Under the pieces are notes generated by a model, which was not told the DNA's origin, did not search any database, and was given only the letters and a program-made list of their open reading frames with translations. Positions 1 through 5,672 of a stretch of DNA of 5,672 bases are shown here, one piece after another (position 1 is the stretch's first letter; the number at the start of each line of letters is the position of its first letter). Origin of the DNA: JAVBKA01 sp031546715. GTDB taxonomy: Bacteria > Bacillota > Clostridia > Oscillospirales > UBA929. The stretch spans positions 1 to 5,672 of the forward strand of contig JAVBKA010000185.1 of assembly GCA_031546715.1 (NCBI GenBank), read 5' to 3'. A program made the position numbers and the translations under genes.

Positions 1-90
1 TACTGTGCTCGTGATTTTCTCTAATGGATCCCCAATCTCGCTCAAGCGTCTTAGCCGCTTATCTTCGTCAAAAAATCCGATTTGATTCAT
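1..90 (-). CDS. IS5-like family transposase, N-terminal fragment (continues off left edge)
   Basis: Reading the minus strand from an ATG at 90-88 gives 30 uninterrupted codons to the window edge, beginning MNQIGFFDEDKRLRRLSEIG and continuing DPLEKITSTV. The pattern of an N-terminal 'GFFD', a basic stretch, then 'LSxxGDPLEKL'-like residues is what I recall for the start of IS5-type DDE transposases (DUF772/Tnp_1 architecture), which cut and paste their own element. The DDE catalytic residues would lie outside the window, so activity cannot be judged. The start is supported by a GAGGGTG ribosome binding site six bases upstream and by an extended -10 promoter 30 bases upstream. The gene runs divergently from the mannosidase genes. 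The family call rests on a short N-terminus remembered without a search; that it is a transposase start is fairly secure, the exact IS group is not. Confidence 0.72.
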   Translation of the reverse strand, partial: MNQIGFFDEDKRLRRLSEIGDPLEKITSTV

Positions 91-96
91 TTGCTT

Positions 97-103
97 CACC
101 CTC
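97..103 (-). promoter_or_regulatory. Ribosome binding site of the transposase
   Basis: On the minus strand the bases read GAGGGTG, followed by six bases (AAGCAA) and the ATG at 90-88. Spacing and purine content fit a Shine-Dalgarno site, and this fixes the transposase start. Confidence 0.6.
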
Positions 104-119
104 GTTTCTTGTTATCACT

Positions 120-128
120 ATTATATCA
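120..128 (-). promoter_or_regulatory. Extended -10 promoter of the transposase
   Basis: The minus strand reads TGATATAAT, a perfect extended -10 element (TG-N-TATAAT). No convincing -35 hexamer is found 16-18 bases further upstream, which an extended -10 can tolerate. Transcription would start near 112 and leave a leader of about 20 bases containing the ribosome binding site, a compact arrangement typical of insertion sequences. It reads leftwards, away from the mannosidase genes. Confidence 0.5.
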
Positions 129-166
129 GATTTTACTGAGAGTTACTTGGGTTTTTAGAGATGCCC

Positions 167-352
167 GTTAGAGAATACGAACCTTTTATAAGCATCGTCC
201 GCGAAACTGCACTACAGCGAAGGCTTCCCGGTATGCGCGAAAACCAGATTGTCAGGGCAACCTGCGGACAGCAAGCAGGTGTTATCGGCGCTGGGGAGCT
301 AATGGCGAATAACTTTTTTTCTAGCTTGATTAGTGATGTATTGGATAAATAA
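167..352 (+). pseudogene. C-terminal remnant of a ROK-family sugar kinase/regulator, cut by the IS
   Basis: The open frame to the TAA at 350-352 encodes about 62 residues. The key stretch is ISIVRETALQRRLPGMREN followed by a short link and CGQQAGVIGAGELM. ROK proteins (glucokinase, fructokinase, N-acetylmannosamine kinase and the NagC/XylR repressors) end in just this way: a helix with 'R..AL', a 'P..R' link, a beta strand, then a 'LG..AGviGAa.l' helix. A full ROK protein is about 300 residues, so the ATP-binding site, the ExGH motif and the zinc cysteines are missing. The frame meets a TGA at 137-139, inside the IS end. An ATG at 161-163 could formally start it, but it lacks a good ribosome binding site and probably belongs to the IS terminus. 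The strand matches the mannosidase genes downstream, so the intact gene may have phosphorylated released mannose or regulated the locus; this is inference. The rest of the gene would be expected beyond the IS, off the left edge. Confidence 0.6.
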
Positions 353-370
353 TAAGTAATAAGTAATAGT
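351..370. repeat. Short tandem heptamer, AATAAGT x about 3
   Basis: Two exact copies of AATAAGT (351-357, 358-364) are followed by a shortened one, AATAGT (365-370). The array overlaps the stop codon of the ROK remnant and puts several stop codons on the plus strand. It is probably simple slippage; no function is suggested. Confidence 0.6.
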
Positions 371-410
371 CTTGTTTGGTAACCTGTTTCCGTTTCTATA
401 GTGTCGTGAA

Positions 411-458
411 ACCTTACCACCCCGTCGCTGCGCGCCACCCCTCCACAGAGGGGAATTA
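411..458 (-). repeat. Hairpin repeat unit A, minus orientation
   Basis: On the minus strand this reads TAATTCCCCTCTGTGGAGGG, then a GGCGCGCAGCGAC core, then GGGGTGGTAA. It shares both ends with the plus-orientation units at 511-574 and 609-673. The first hairpin is perfect: CCCCTC, a four-base loop, GAGGGG (438-453). The second is weaker and has diverged from the GCCAAC/GTTGGC stem of the other copies. No T-run follows on either strand, so it is not a standard terminator. Confidence 0.75.
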
Positions 459-502
459 GTGACCCGTCGCTGTGTGCACACCCCAAGGAGGGAAATGAAT
501 TA
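459..502 (-). repeat. Diverged hairpin repeat unit B, minus orientation
   Basis: On the minus strand it reads TTCATTTCCCTCCTTGGGGT followed by GTGCACACAGCGACGGG. It keeps the 'TTCCCTC..GGGGTG...GCGACGGG' framework of unit A, to which it is adjacent in tandem. The first hairpin has decayed. The perfect palindrome GTGTGCACAC lies at 472-481. The part at 483-500 recurs at 591-608 with one mismatch. Confidence 0.6.
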
Positions 503-510
503 ACCCCACA

Positions 511-574
511 CACCTTATTCCCCTCTGTGGAGGGGGCCGACCGCAGTTGGCGGGGTGGTTTCTCCTAGCGGTAA
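511..574 (+). repeat. Hairpin repeat unit C, plus orientation
   Basis: This unit is near-identical to 609-673, with one substitution and one single-base gap over 65 bases. It holds two hairpins in a row: CCCCTC-TGTG-GAGGGG at 520-535, and GCCGAC-CGCA-GTTGGC at 536-551, whose stem contains one G-T wobble. A conserved tail (GGGGTGGTTTCTCCTAGCGG, then TAA) follows at 552-574. Confidence 0.85.
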
Positions 575-608
575 TTGTTGCCGCACCACTCCAAGGATGG
601 AAATGAAT
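575..608 (-). repeat. Partial repeat unit D, minus orientation
   Basis: On the minus strand it reads ATTCATTTCCATCCTTGGAG followed by TGGTGCGGC. Positions 591-608 match 483-500 in unit B at 17 of 18 bases. It lacks the second hairpin and looks like a truncated or decayed opposite-strand copy joined to unit E. Confidence 0.5.
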
Positions 609-673
609 CACCTTATTCCCCTCTGTGGAGGGGTGCCAACCGCAGTTGGCGGGGTGGTTTCTCCTAGCGGTAA
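609..673 (+). repeat. Hairpin repeat unit E, plus orientation
   Basis: This is the best-formed copy. It has two perfect stem-loops separated by one base: CCCCTC-TGTG-GAGGGG at 618-633, and GCCAAC-CGCA-GTTGGC at 635-650, followed by the shared tail GGGGTGGTTTCTCCTAGCGG. It ends 47 bases before the start codon of the first mannosidase. There is no downstream T-run, so it does not look like an intrinsic terminator; in RNA it would form a structured leader if transcription comes from upstream. Confidence 0.85.
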
Positions 674-704
674 ATCGTCACCGAACATAACAAATAATAG
701 TACA

Positions 705-711
705 AGAAGGA
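705..711 (+). promoter_or_regulatory. Ribosome binding site of the first alpha-mannosidase
   Basis: AGAAGGA lies nine bases ahead of the ATG at 721. It is a moderately good Shine-Dalgarno match with slightly long spacing. Together with family-typical residues beginning a few codons later, it supports the start at 721. Confidence 0.6.
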
Positions 712-720
712 TGATAAAAA

Positions 721-3138
721 ATGAAGGACAAAACACTGTATATGATTGGCAATGCGCATCTTGACGTAGTCTGGCTTTGGAACTGGCAGGAGGGCTTGCA
801 GGAGGTTAAGGCGACATTTCAGTCCGCCCTTGACCGAATGAACGAAGACCCTGATTTCATATTCTCGTGCAGCTCCGCCTCCTATTATGAGTGGGTGGAG
901 CTTAACTGCCCTAAAATGTTTGAGCAGATAAAGGTTCGTGTTGCCGAGGGGCGATGGGAGCTGGTAGGCGGCTGGTGGACACAGCCGGACTGCAATATTC
1001 CCTGCGGCGAATCCTTTGTGCGCCAAGGGCTGTACGGTCAAAACTACTTTCTTGAAAAGTTCGGCAAAACAGCCATGGTAGGCTATAATGTAGACAGCTT
1101 CGGGCATAACGGAATGCTGCCCCAAATTCTCAAAAAAAGCGGCTTGGATCGGTATGTTTTTATGCGCCCAATGCCACTGGAAAAAGGGCTGCCCGGTCGT
1201 GTTTTCAATTGGCGTTCGGCGGACGGCAGCGAGGTGCTGACCTATCGCATTCCTTACGAGTATTGCAGCGGTCGCGCTGATTTGCGCAAAAATGCTGACC
1301 GTCTTCTTTGCGAACTTAAGGACGGGCCTGCGTCCCTAATGCTGTTTTACGGTGTGGGCAACCACGGCGGCGGCCCAACTAAGGAAAACATCCGCTCAAT
1401 CCATGAAATGAACGACGACCCCACATTGCCAACCTTTAAAATGAGCCGTGTGGACAGCTTTTTTAAAGACGTGGAAAACAACATATTCCCCACAGTGACT
1501 GACGATTTACAGCATCACGCCAGCGGCTGCTACAGCGTAAACTCCGCAGTCAAGCGTGATAATATGACCGCCGAGCAGGCACTTATGACCGCCGAGCGGT
1601 GGAGCACCATAACAACCGCAATTGGTGCGCTGGGTTACCCCGCCGACCTGACCTTGGGTTGGAAAAATACACTTTTTAATCAATTTCACGATATTTTAGC
1701 AGGAACAAGCATTCACACCGCCTACCGTGACTCAGGCTATGCTTACGGCGAAGCCATTAGCATCGGCGAGCGCAATATTAACAATGCCATTCAGGCAATC
1801 ACATGGGATATTGACATACCCATGGACACCGCCATGCGCCCAATCGTGGTATGTAACGCCCATATGTGGGAGGCGTCTCTGCCTGTTGAGCTTGAGGTTA
1901 GAGGACTAAAGGACGATTGCTTTAGACTGGAGGACTCTGAGGGAAATATTATTCCTGCACAGCGGGTAACCTCCGAAGCCACTGTAAACGGTCAGTCACG
2001 GCTGCTGTTTGTTGCTAAGCTGCCATCCTTGGGGTATGCCACATTTAAGCTGTTTATGGGTCTTGAGGCTGCACCTGCATATGTGCCTGTCCGTGTTACG
2101 GACACTACGTTGGAAAACGACCGCTACAAGGTTACGTTTAACCCCGCAACAGGCAATATGTCAAGCCTTTGGGACAAGGTGGCAGAGTTAGAGGTTCTGC
2201 GCCGTGAAGGTGCAAGGCTTTGCGTAATAGAGGACAAAACCGACACATGGTCTCACAATGTCTTTAAATTTGACAAGCTGCTTGGGGAAATGAAGCCGGT
2301 GTATGTCAGAAAAATAGAAGAGGGTGCTGTCCGCTCGACAATCCGTGTCCGCTCAAAATACGGCGAATCCTATGTAACCCAAGACTTTAGGCTCTATGCG
2401 ACTCTACCCTCCATCGAGGTTAAAACCACAATTGACTGGCGCGAGGAGCAGACAATGCTCAAGCTGAAATACCCTGTCTGCTTTAACTTCCGCCGCCCAA
2501 CCATTGAAATTCCATACGGACATATTGAAAAAAGCGGCAACGGCGAGGAAGAAGCAGGTCAGGGCTTTATAGACATGCAGGGCGAGCACTTCAAGGCGGG
2601 TAAAATGTACGGTCTGGCACTGCTTAACGATTCTAAGTTCAGCTACAGCATGGAAATTGACGAAATGTGCATAACATTGCTTAAAAACTCCGTTTTCGCC
2701 CACCATGACCCAAAAGAGCTAGAGCCAACCGAGGAATACCGCTTTTTGGAGCGTGGTGTTCAGGAGCTTACCTATGCCATTCTTCCCCACACAGGAAACT
2801 GGAAGGACTGCGGGCTGTCCAAGCGTGCGCAGGAGCTTAAACGTCGAGCAATTCCCATTATCGAAACCTATCACAGCGGCTCACAGCCTCAAGTACGCTC
2901 CTTTGCAAGTATTGACCATTCTGAGATAACGCTTACAGTGCTAAAGCAGTCCGAAAACGGACTTGGCGTCATTGTTCGCGGATATGAAACCACTGGAAAC
3001 ACCGTGAACGCAGTGCTTGATTTGGGGTTGCTCGGACGTACTATTCCCCTTCAATTTGCCCCATATGAAATAAAAACAGTGTATGTGCCTTATGACATCG
3101 CCAAGCCGTATGCTGAAACTGACATGCTGGAGAGGTAG
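721..3138 (+). CDS. Alpha-mannosidase, glycoside hydrolase family 38 (short form, 805 aa)
   Basis: Retaining, zinc-dependent GH38 enzymes remove alpha-linked mannose from oligosaccharides or glycosides. The catalytic domain starts almost at the N-terminus: GNAHLDVVWLW at residues 10-20 supplies the zinc ligands His13 and Asp15. GGWWTQPDCNIPCGES at 83-98 is the conserved substrate-loop motif. GYNVDSFGHNG at 121-131 carries the expected nucleophile and zinc ligand Asp125. FNQFHDILAGTS at 319-330 carries the fourth ligand, His323. The alpha-mannosidase middle domain spans roughly 265-345, with HASGCYS at 266-272, and the beta-rich C-terminal domains follow. The length is usual for compact bacterial GH38 proteins. 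There is no signal peptide or membrane segment, so it is cytoplasmic. One oddity: the glycine-rich loop reads GVGNHGGGPT (211-220), with Asn214 where the downstream paralogue has Asp. All zinc ligands are intact, so it is probably active. Linkage preference (alpha-1,2, 1,3 or 1,6) cannot be read from the sequence. Confidence 0.93.
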   Translation: MKDKTLYMIGNAHLDVVWLWNWQEGLQEVKATFQSALDRMNEDPDFIFSCSSASYYEWVELNCPKMFEQIKVRVAEGRWELVGGWWTQPDCNIPCGESFVRQGLYGQNYFLEKFGKTAMVGYNVDSFGHNGMLPQILKKSGLDRYVFMRPMPLEKGLPGRVFNWRSADGSEVLTYRIPYEYCSGRADLRKNADRLLCELKDGPASLMLFYGVGNHGGGPTKENIRSIHEMNDDPTLPTFKMSRVDSFFKDVENNIFPTVTDDLQHHASGCYSVNSAVKRDNMTAEQALMTAERWSTITTAIGALGYPADLTLGWKNTLFNQFHDILAGTSIHTAYRDSGYAYGEAISIGERNINNAIQAITWDIDIPMDTAMRPIVVCNAHMWEASLPVELEVRGLKDDCFRLEDSEGNIIPAQRVTSEATVNGQSRLLFVAKLPSLGYATFKLFMGLEAAPAYVPVRVTDTTLENDRYKVTFNPATGNMSSLWDKVAELEVLRREGARLCVIEDKTDTWSHNVFKFDKLLGEMKPVYVRKIEEGAVRSTIRVRSKYGESYVTQDFRLYATLPSIEVKTTIDWREEQTMLKLKYPVCFNFRRPTIEIPYGHIEKSGNGEEEAGQGFIDMQGEHFKAGKMYGLALLNDSKFSYSMEIDEMCITLLKNSVFAHHDPKELEPTEEYRFLERGVQELTYAILPHTGNWKDCGLSKRAQELKRRAIPIIETYHSGSQPQVRSFASIDHSEITLTVLKQSENGLGVIVRGYETTGNTVNAVLDLGLLGRTIPLQFAPYEIKTVYVPYDIAKPYAETDMLER
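3129..3135 (+). promoter_or_regulatory. Ribosome binding site of the second alpha-mannosidase, inside the end of the first
   Basis: GGAGAGG lies within the last codons of the first mannosidase, five bases before the ATG at 3141. Since the upstream stop codon is at 3136-3138, ribosomes finishing the first gene release directly on this site. This suggests translational coupling and makes the start at 3141 secure. Confidence 0.75.
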
Positions 3139-3140
3139 AA

Positions 3141-5672
3141 ATGAAAGTATCTGACCCGTTTTTTACCCTTGAAAAAATAGAAAAATATATTCAAGAGGAC
3201 ATTTTACCTAGCCGCATAGTGTATTCAGCGGATATCCCCAACTGGAGATACTGCGAAACCTCTGCAGATGACGCATCTAACGACCTGCTTAACGTCCCCG
3301 CTTCAGACCCCCGATTTGCAGACTTTAAACTGTGGGACACATGGGGCGGCTATGACCGCACCGCATGGTTTAAAGCTGAGGTGACGCTACCCAAGGGCGT
3401 AAGCGGGACACCGTCACTGTACCTGATTCTCGGACCTCGTGACGGCGGAGATTCCACCGCCGAAGGTCTGCTGTTTGTAAACGGTCATGCTGTTCAGGGG
3501 GTGGACATCTGGCATCCTGAGGTCATATTGCCTGAAAATTTACGTACACAGGAAACGCTTAGGCTTGACATCAAGGTCTGGAGTGGCGTACTAAAGCCGC
3601 CTAAATTCCGCACCTTTAAGGAAGCTGCCCTTCGGTTTATTCACCCCGAAACGGACACCTTTGCGCATTTGGCTCTTACCTTGGCAAAGTCTATTGCACT
3701 GCTGCACGAGCATGATTTGCGCCGTATTCGCCTGACAAAGCTGATTAACGGAGCGTTTAAAAAAATATGCTTCTTAAACATGAGAGAAGCGGATTATTAT
3801 AACTCAATTATAGAAGCCCTTTCATTTTTGCAAAAGGGCTTGGGCGAGCTTGCCGAAATGCAGGAAATTAAGCCCACCGTTACCTGTGTGGGACATTCGC
3901 ACATCGACATGGCGTGGCTATGGAGACTAAGTGCGACACGGGAGAAAGCGTCAAGAACATTTTCAACGGTTCTAAACCTCATGGAGCAGTTTCCAGAGTA
4001 CCGCTTTATGCACTCCTCGCCTCAGCTTTATAAGTTTTTAAAGTCCGACTATCCCGAGATTTTTGAAAGAGTGAAGCAAAAAATCGCTGAGGGTTCGTGG
4101 GAAATTACCGGCGGTATGTGGGTTGAGCCTGACACCAATATTCCTAACGGCGAATCCTTAGTTCGTCAGTTCTTTTTTGGCAAGCGTTTTATAAAGCAAG
4201 AGTTTGGCAAGGAAACTGACGTGGTATGGCTGCCTGATGTGTTTGGGTACTCCGCCGCTATGCCTCAGATAATTAAAAAGTCCGGCATGAACAAGTTCAT
4301 GACTACAAAAATTAGCTGGAATCAGTTTAACCACTTCCCCTACGACACCTTTATGTGGCGTGGACTTGACGGCTCGGAGGTGCTTTCTCACTTTATCACC
4401 ACCCCTGAGGACGGCTCATGGTTTTACACCTATAATGGTCAGCTAATCCCCTCAGAAATACCGGGAATTTGGCGCAACTACAAACAAAAAGAGGTCAACG
4501 ATGAGCTTCTTCTCGCCTTCGGCTGGGGCGACGGCGGCGGCGGACCTACTAAGGAAATGCTTGAAACCGCCCGTGTCATGAAAAACCTGCCAGGGATTCC
4601 CTATGTAAATATTGACGCCGTGGAGCCATACTTTGACCGTTTGGCGAAGCGAATGGAAACACAGACCCTGAACACTTGGGAAGGGGAGCTGTATTTTGAG
4701 TACCATCGGGGAACATACACCTCTCAGGCGCACAATAAAAAATCCAACCGCAGTATTGAAAACAAGATTCATAATGCGGAGCTTGCAAATGCTTTATCAA
4801 TGGCTCTGCACCAAGCGGAATACCCTCAGAAGGAGCTAAATGACGTGTGGGAGCGGGTACTGGAAAACCAGTTCCACGACGTTCTCCCCGGTTCGTCCAT
4901 CCGTGAGGTGTACGAGGACACTCGCAAGGATTACCAAGAGCTTTCCACAATTACTGACCACTTATATGCACAGGCGCAACAGCGTTTTACCGAGAGGGCA
5001 AAGCTGTCCGCTCGCTCAGTTATAGTGTTTAACAACTCCTCTTGGGACAGAACAGGGTTTGTGCTGCTGCCGTACTCGGAGCTAGTTCACCGTTCGGCAG
5101 GTCTGCGAACCTCGGGCGGGGAGCTTGTGCCTGTACAGCATACTGCGGAGGGGTTATTGGCGAGAGTGCCCAATGTGCCGTCATATGGCTACTGCTCCTT
5201 TGCAATTATAAATACGCCGCCAGTTCTCAGCTCTATGGAGATTTCAGAAACAGCAGTTGAAAATGATTACTACAAAATTGAGCTTGGTGCAATGGGCGAA
5301 ATCGTCACGTTATATGACAAAGAAGCCCGCAGACTTGTTAATAAAAATGGCTCGCTAAATGTGCTGGAAGCCTTTGAGGATAAGCCGTTGCGCTTTGATG
5401 CTTGGGATATTGACGCCTTTTACAAGGAAAAGCCCTACGACCTTTTCAAGTGCGTATCTGTAGAAGTAACAGAGCGGGGCGCGTTGCGTGGAGTTATCCG
5501 CCGCAAGCTGACGTTTAACCGCTCAACCATTCAGCAGGACATGATTGTGTATGCCCATGAGCGGCGCATAGATTTTGTTACCAAGGTTGACTGGCAGGAG
5601 AAGCAGGTGCTGCTAAAGGCGGCGTTCCCTGTTGACGTTCATGCCATGGAGGCGGCGTATGAAATTCAGTTT
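3141..5672 (+). CDS. Alpha-mannosidase, glycoside hydrolase family 38 (long form), C-terminus beyond the window
   Basis: The frame stays open for 844 codons to the window edge, so the gene is partial at its 3' end only. About 250 residues precede the catalytic domain. Their beta-rich pattern (WDTWGGYDRTAWFK, then LYLILGPRDGG and LLFVNG) fits the N-terminal domain of the long GH38 enzymes such as yeast Ams1 and animal MAN2C1, usually about 1000-1050 aa; perhaps 150-200 residues are missing. Catalytic motifs: GHSHIDMAWLWR at 251-262 (zinc ligands His254 and Asp256), GGMWVEPDTNIPNGES (substrate loop), WLPDVFGYSAAMPQI with nucleophile Asp366, FGWGDGGGGPT with Asp464, and NQFHDVLPGSS with zinc ligand His579. 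The middle domain includes HRGTYTSQAHNKKSNR from residue 522. The C-terminal beta domain has begun by the edge. There is no signal peptide, so it is cytoplasmic. It starts two bases after the preceding mannosidase stop, making a tight operon. The two differ too much in architecture to be a recent duplication and probably handle different linkages or chain lengths. Confidence 0.93.
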   Translation, partial: MKVSDPFFTLEKIEKYIQEDILPSRIVYSADIPNWRYCETSADDASNDLLNVPASDPRFADFKLWDTWGGYDRTAWFKAEVTLPKGVSGTPSLYLILGPRDGGDSTAEGLLFVNGHAVQGVDIWHPEVILPENLRTQETLRLDIKVWSGVLKPPKFRTFKEAALRFIHPETDTFAHLALTLAKSIALLHEHDLRRIRLTKLINGAFKKICFLNMREADYYNSIIEALSFLQKGLGELAEMQEIKPTVTCVGHSHIDMAWLWRLSATREKASRTFSTVLNLMEQFPEYRFMHSSPQLYKFLKSDYPEIFERVKQKIAEGSWEITGGMWVEPDTNIPNGESLVRQFFFGKRFIKQEFGKETDVVWLPDVFGYSAAMPQIIKKSGMNKFMTTKISWNQFNHFPYDTFMWRGLDGSEVLSHFITTPEDGSWFYTYNGQLIPSEIPGIWRNYKQKEVNDELLLAFGWGDGGGGPTKEMLETARVMKNLPGIPYVNIDAVEPYFDRLAKRMETQTLNTWEGELYFEYHRGTYTSQAHNKKSNRSIENKIHNAELANALSMALHQAEYPQKELNDVWERVLENQFHDVLPGSSIREVYEDTRKDYQELSTITDHLYAQAQQRFTERAKLSARSVIVFNNSSWDRTGFVLLPYSELVHRSAGLRTSGGELVPVQHTAEGLLARVPNVPSYGYCSFAIINTPPVLSSMEISETAVENDYYKIELGAMGEIVTLYDKEARRLVNKNGSLNVLEAFEDKPLRFDAWDIDAFYKEKPYDLFKCVSVEVTERGALRGVIRRKLTFNRSTIQQDMIVYAHERRIDFVTKVDWQEKQVLLKAAFPVDVHAMEAAYEIQF

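Larger units (their letters stand above)
1..166 (-). mobile_element. End of an IS5-like insertion sequence (rest lies off the left edge)
   Basis: This is the transposase 5' end plus its leader and the outer end of the element. The segment at about 140-166, read on the minus strand, is GGGCATCTCTAAAAACCC followed by AAGTAACTCTC. It resembles terminal inverted repeats I recall from IS5-like elements (GGGCACCTCTAAAAACC-type), so I place the boundary near 166. The opposite terminus and the target-site duplication are outside the window, so the boundary is not proven and could lie anywhere between about 133 and 167. Plus-strand coding similarity to a ROK protein begins immediately after this point. 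Confidence 0.6.
353..720. other. Gene-free interval between ROK remnant and mannosidase operon
   Basis: I see no credible gene on either strand in these 368 bases. Open frames exist on both strands, but their products are translations of the G/C-rich repeats (for example IPLCGGV or SPLWRGG peptides). The interval holds the heptamer array, repeat units A to E, and a 47-base A/T-rich stretch before the mannosidase start. No clear sigma-70 promoter, terminator with T-run, or riboswitch is visible. About 375-410, between the heptamer and unit A, shows nothing recognisable. Confidence 0.6.

Noticed and set aside
438..453. CCCCTC/GAGGGG hairpins (also at 520-535 and 618-633) as intrinsic terminators
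   Set aside because: No T-run follows any of them on either strand, and they belong to a repeated unit.
133..513. Open frames on the minus strand (133-513 and 299-481) across the ROK remnant and repeats
   Set aside because: Their translations are low-complexity products of the G/C-rich repeats (PLCGG, PLWRGG) and the antisense of the ROK remnant. They have no family resemblance and no convincing ribosome binding site.
411..673. CRISPR array
   Set aside because: Units are in mixed orientation, vary in length, abut one another or share flanks, and have no regular unique spacers.
675..700. Possible promoter for the mannosidase operon (TCGTCA at 675-680 with an AATAAT/TAATAG box at 693-700)
   Set aside because: Spacing of 12-14 bases is too short, and the -35 hexamer matches only four of six positions.
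555..764. Plus-strand open frame of 69 codons overlapping the mannosidase start
   Set aside because: It is translated repeat sequence running into the mannosidase gene in another frame, so it is a chance frame.
664..1125. Minus-strand open frame of 153 codons opposite the first mannosidase
   Set aside because: It is antisense to strongly conserved GH38 catalytic motifs. Its composition simply mirrors that gene.
3120..3145. Frameshift splitting one large mannosidase gene into two
   Set aside because: Both frames contain full, separate sets of GH38 catalytic motifs, and the junction has a clear stop, ribosome binding site and start. They are two genes.
4576..4950. Minus-strand open frames (4452-4772 and 4576-4950) opposite the second mannosidase
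   Set aside because: They are shadows of the GH38 coding strand, rich in Pro, Arg and Cys, and lack a recognisable domain.

Overview
The window looks like Bacillota, probably a gut-type member of the Clostridia. The evidence is moderate GC in the genes, purine-rich Shine-Dalgarno sites, a clostridial-style IS5-like transposase start, and G/C-rich hairpin repeats of a kind I associate from memory with Oscillospiraceae-like genomes. The taxonomic call is an inference, because there is no rRNA or marker gene here.

Layout: positions 1-90 (minus strand) hold the first 30 codons of an IS5-like transposase that continues past the left edge. Its promoter, ribosome binding site and IS end run to about position 166. 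Directly after it, on the plus strand up to 352, lies what appears to be the C-terminal tail of a ROK-family sugar kinase/regulator with no body, best explained as a gene cut by the IS. Positions 353-720 have no gene. They hold a cluster of five G/C-rich repeat units in mixed orientation, several of which fold into two consecutive short hairpins. At 721-3138 is a complete GH38 alpha-mannosidase of 805 aa. After two bases comes a second GH38 alpha-mannosidase of a longer architecture, with about 250 residues ahead of the catalytic domain. It starts at 3141 and is still open at the right edge (844 codons seen).

How the genes work together: neither mannosidase has a signal peptide or membrane segment, so both should act in the cytoplasm on imported mannose-containing oligosaccharides or glycosides. 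The two genes are almost certainly cotranscribed and probably translationally coupled. A ROK kinase just upstream on the same strand would fit as the enzyme that phosphorylates the released sugar, or as the repressor of the locus. In this strain it appears to be broken by the IS. I see no evidence of a wholly new system. The noteworthy points are the IS-cut ROK gene, the structured repeat cluster in front of the mannosidase operon, and an Asp-to-Asn difference between the two paralogues in a conserved active-site loop.
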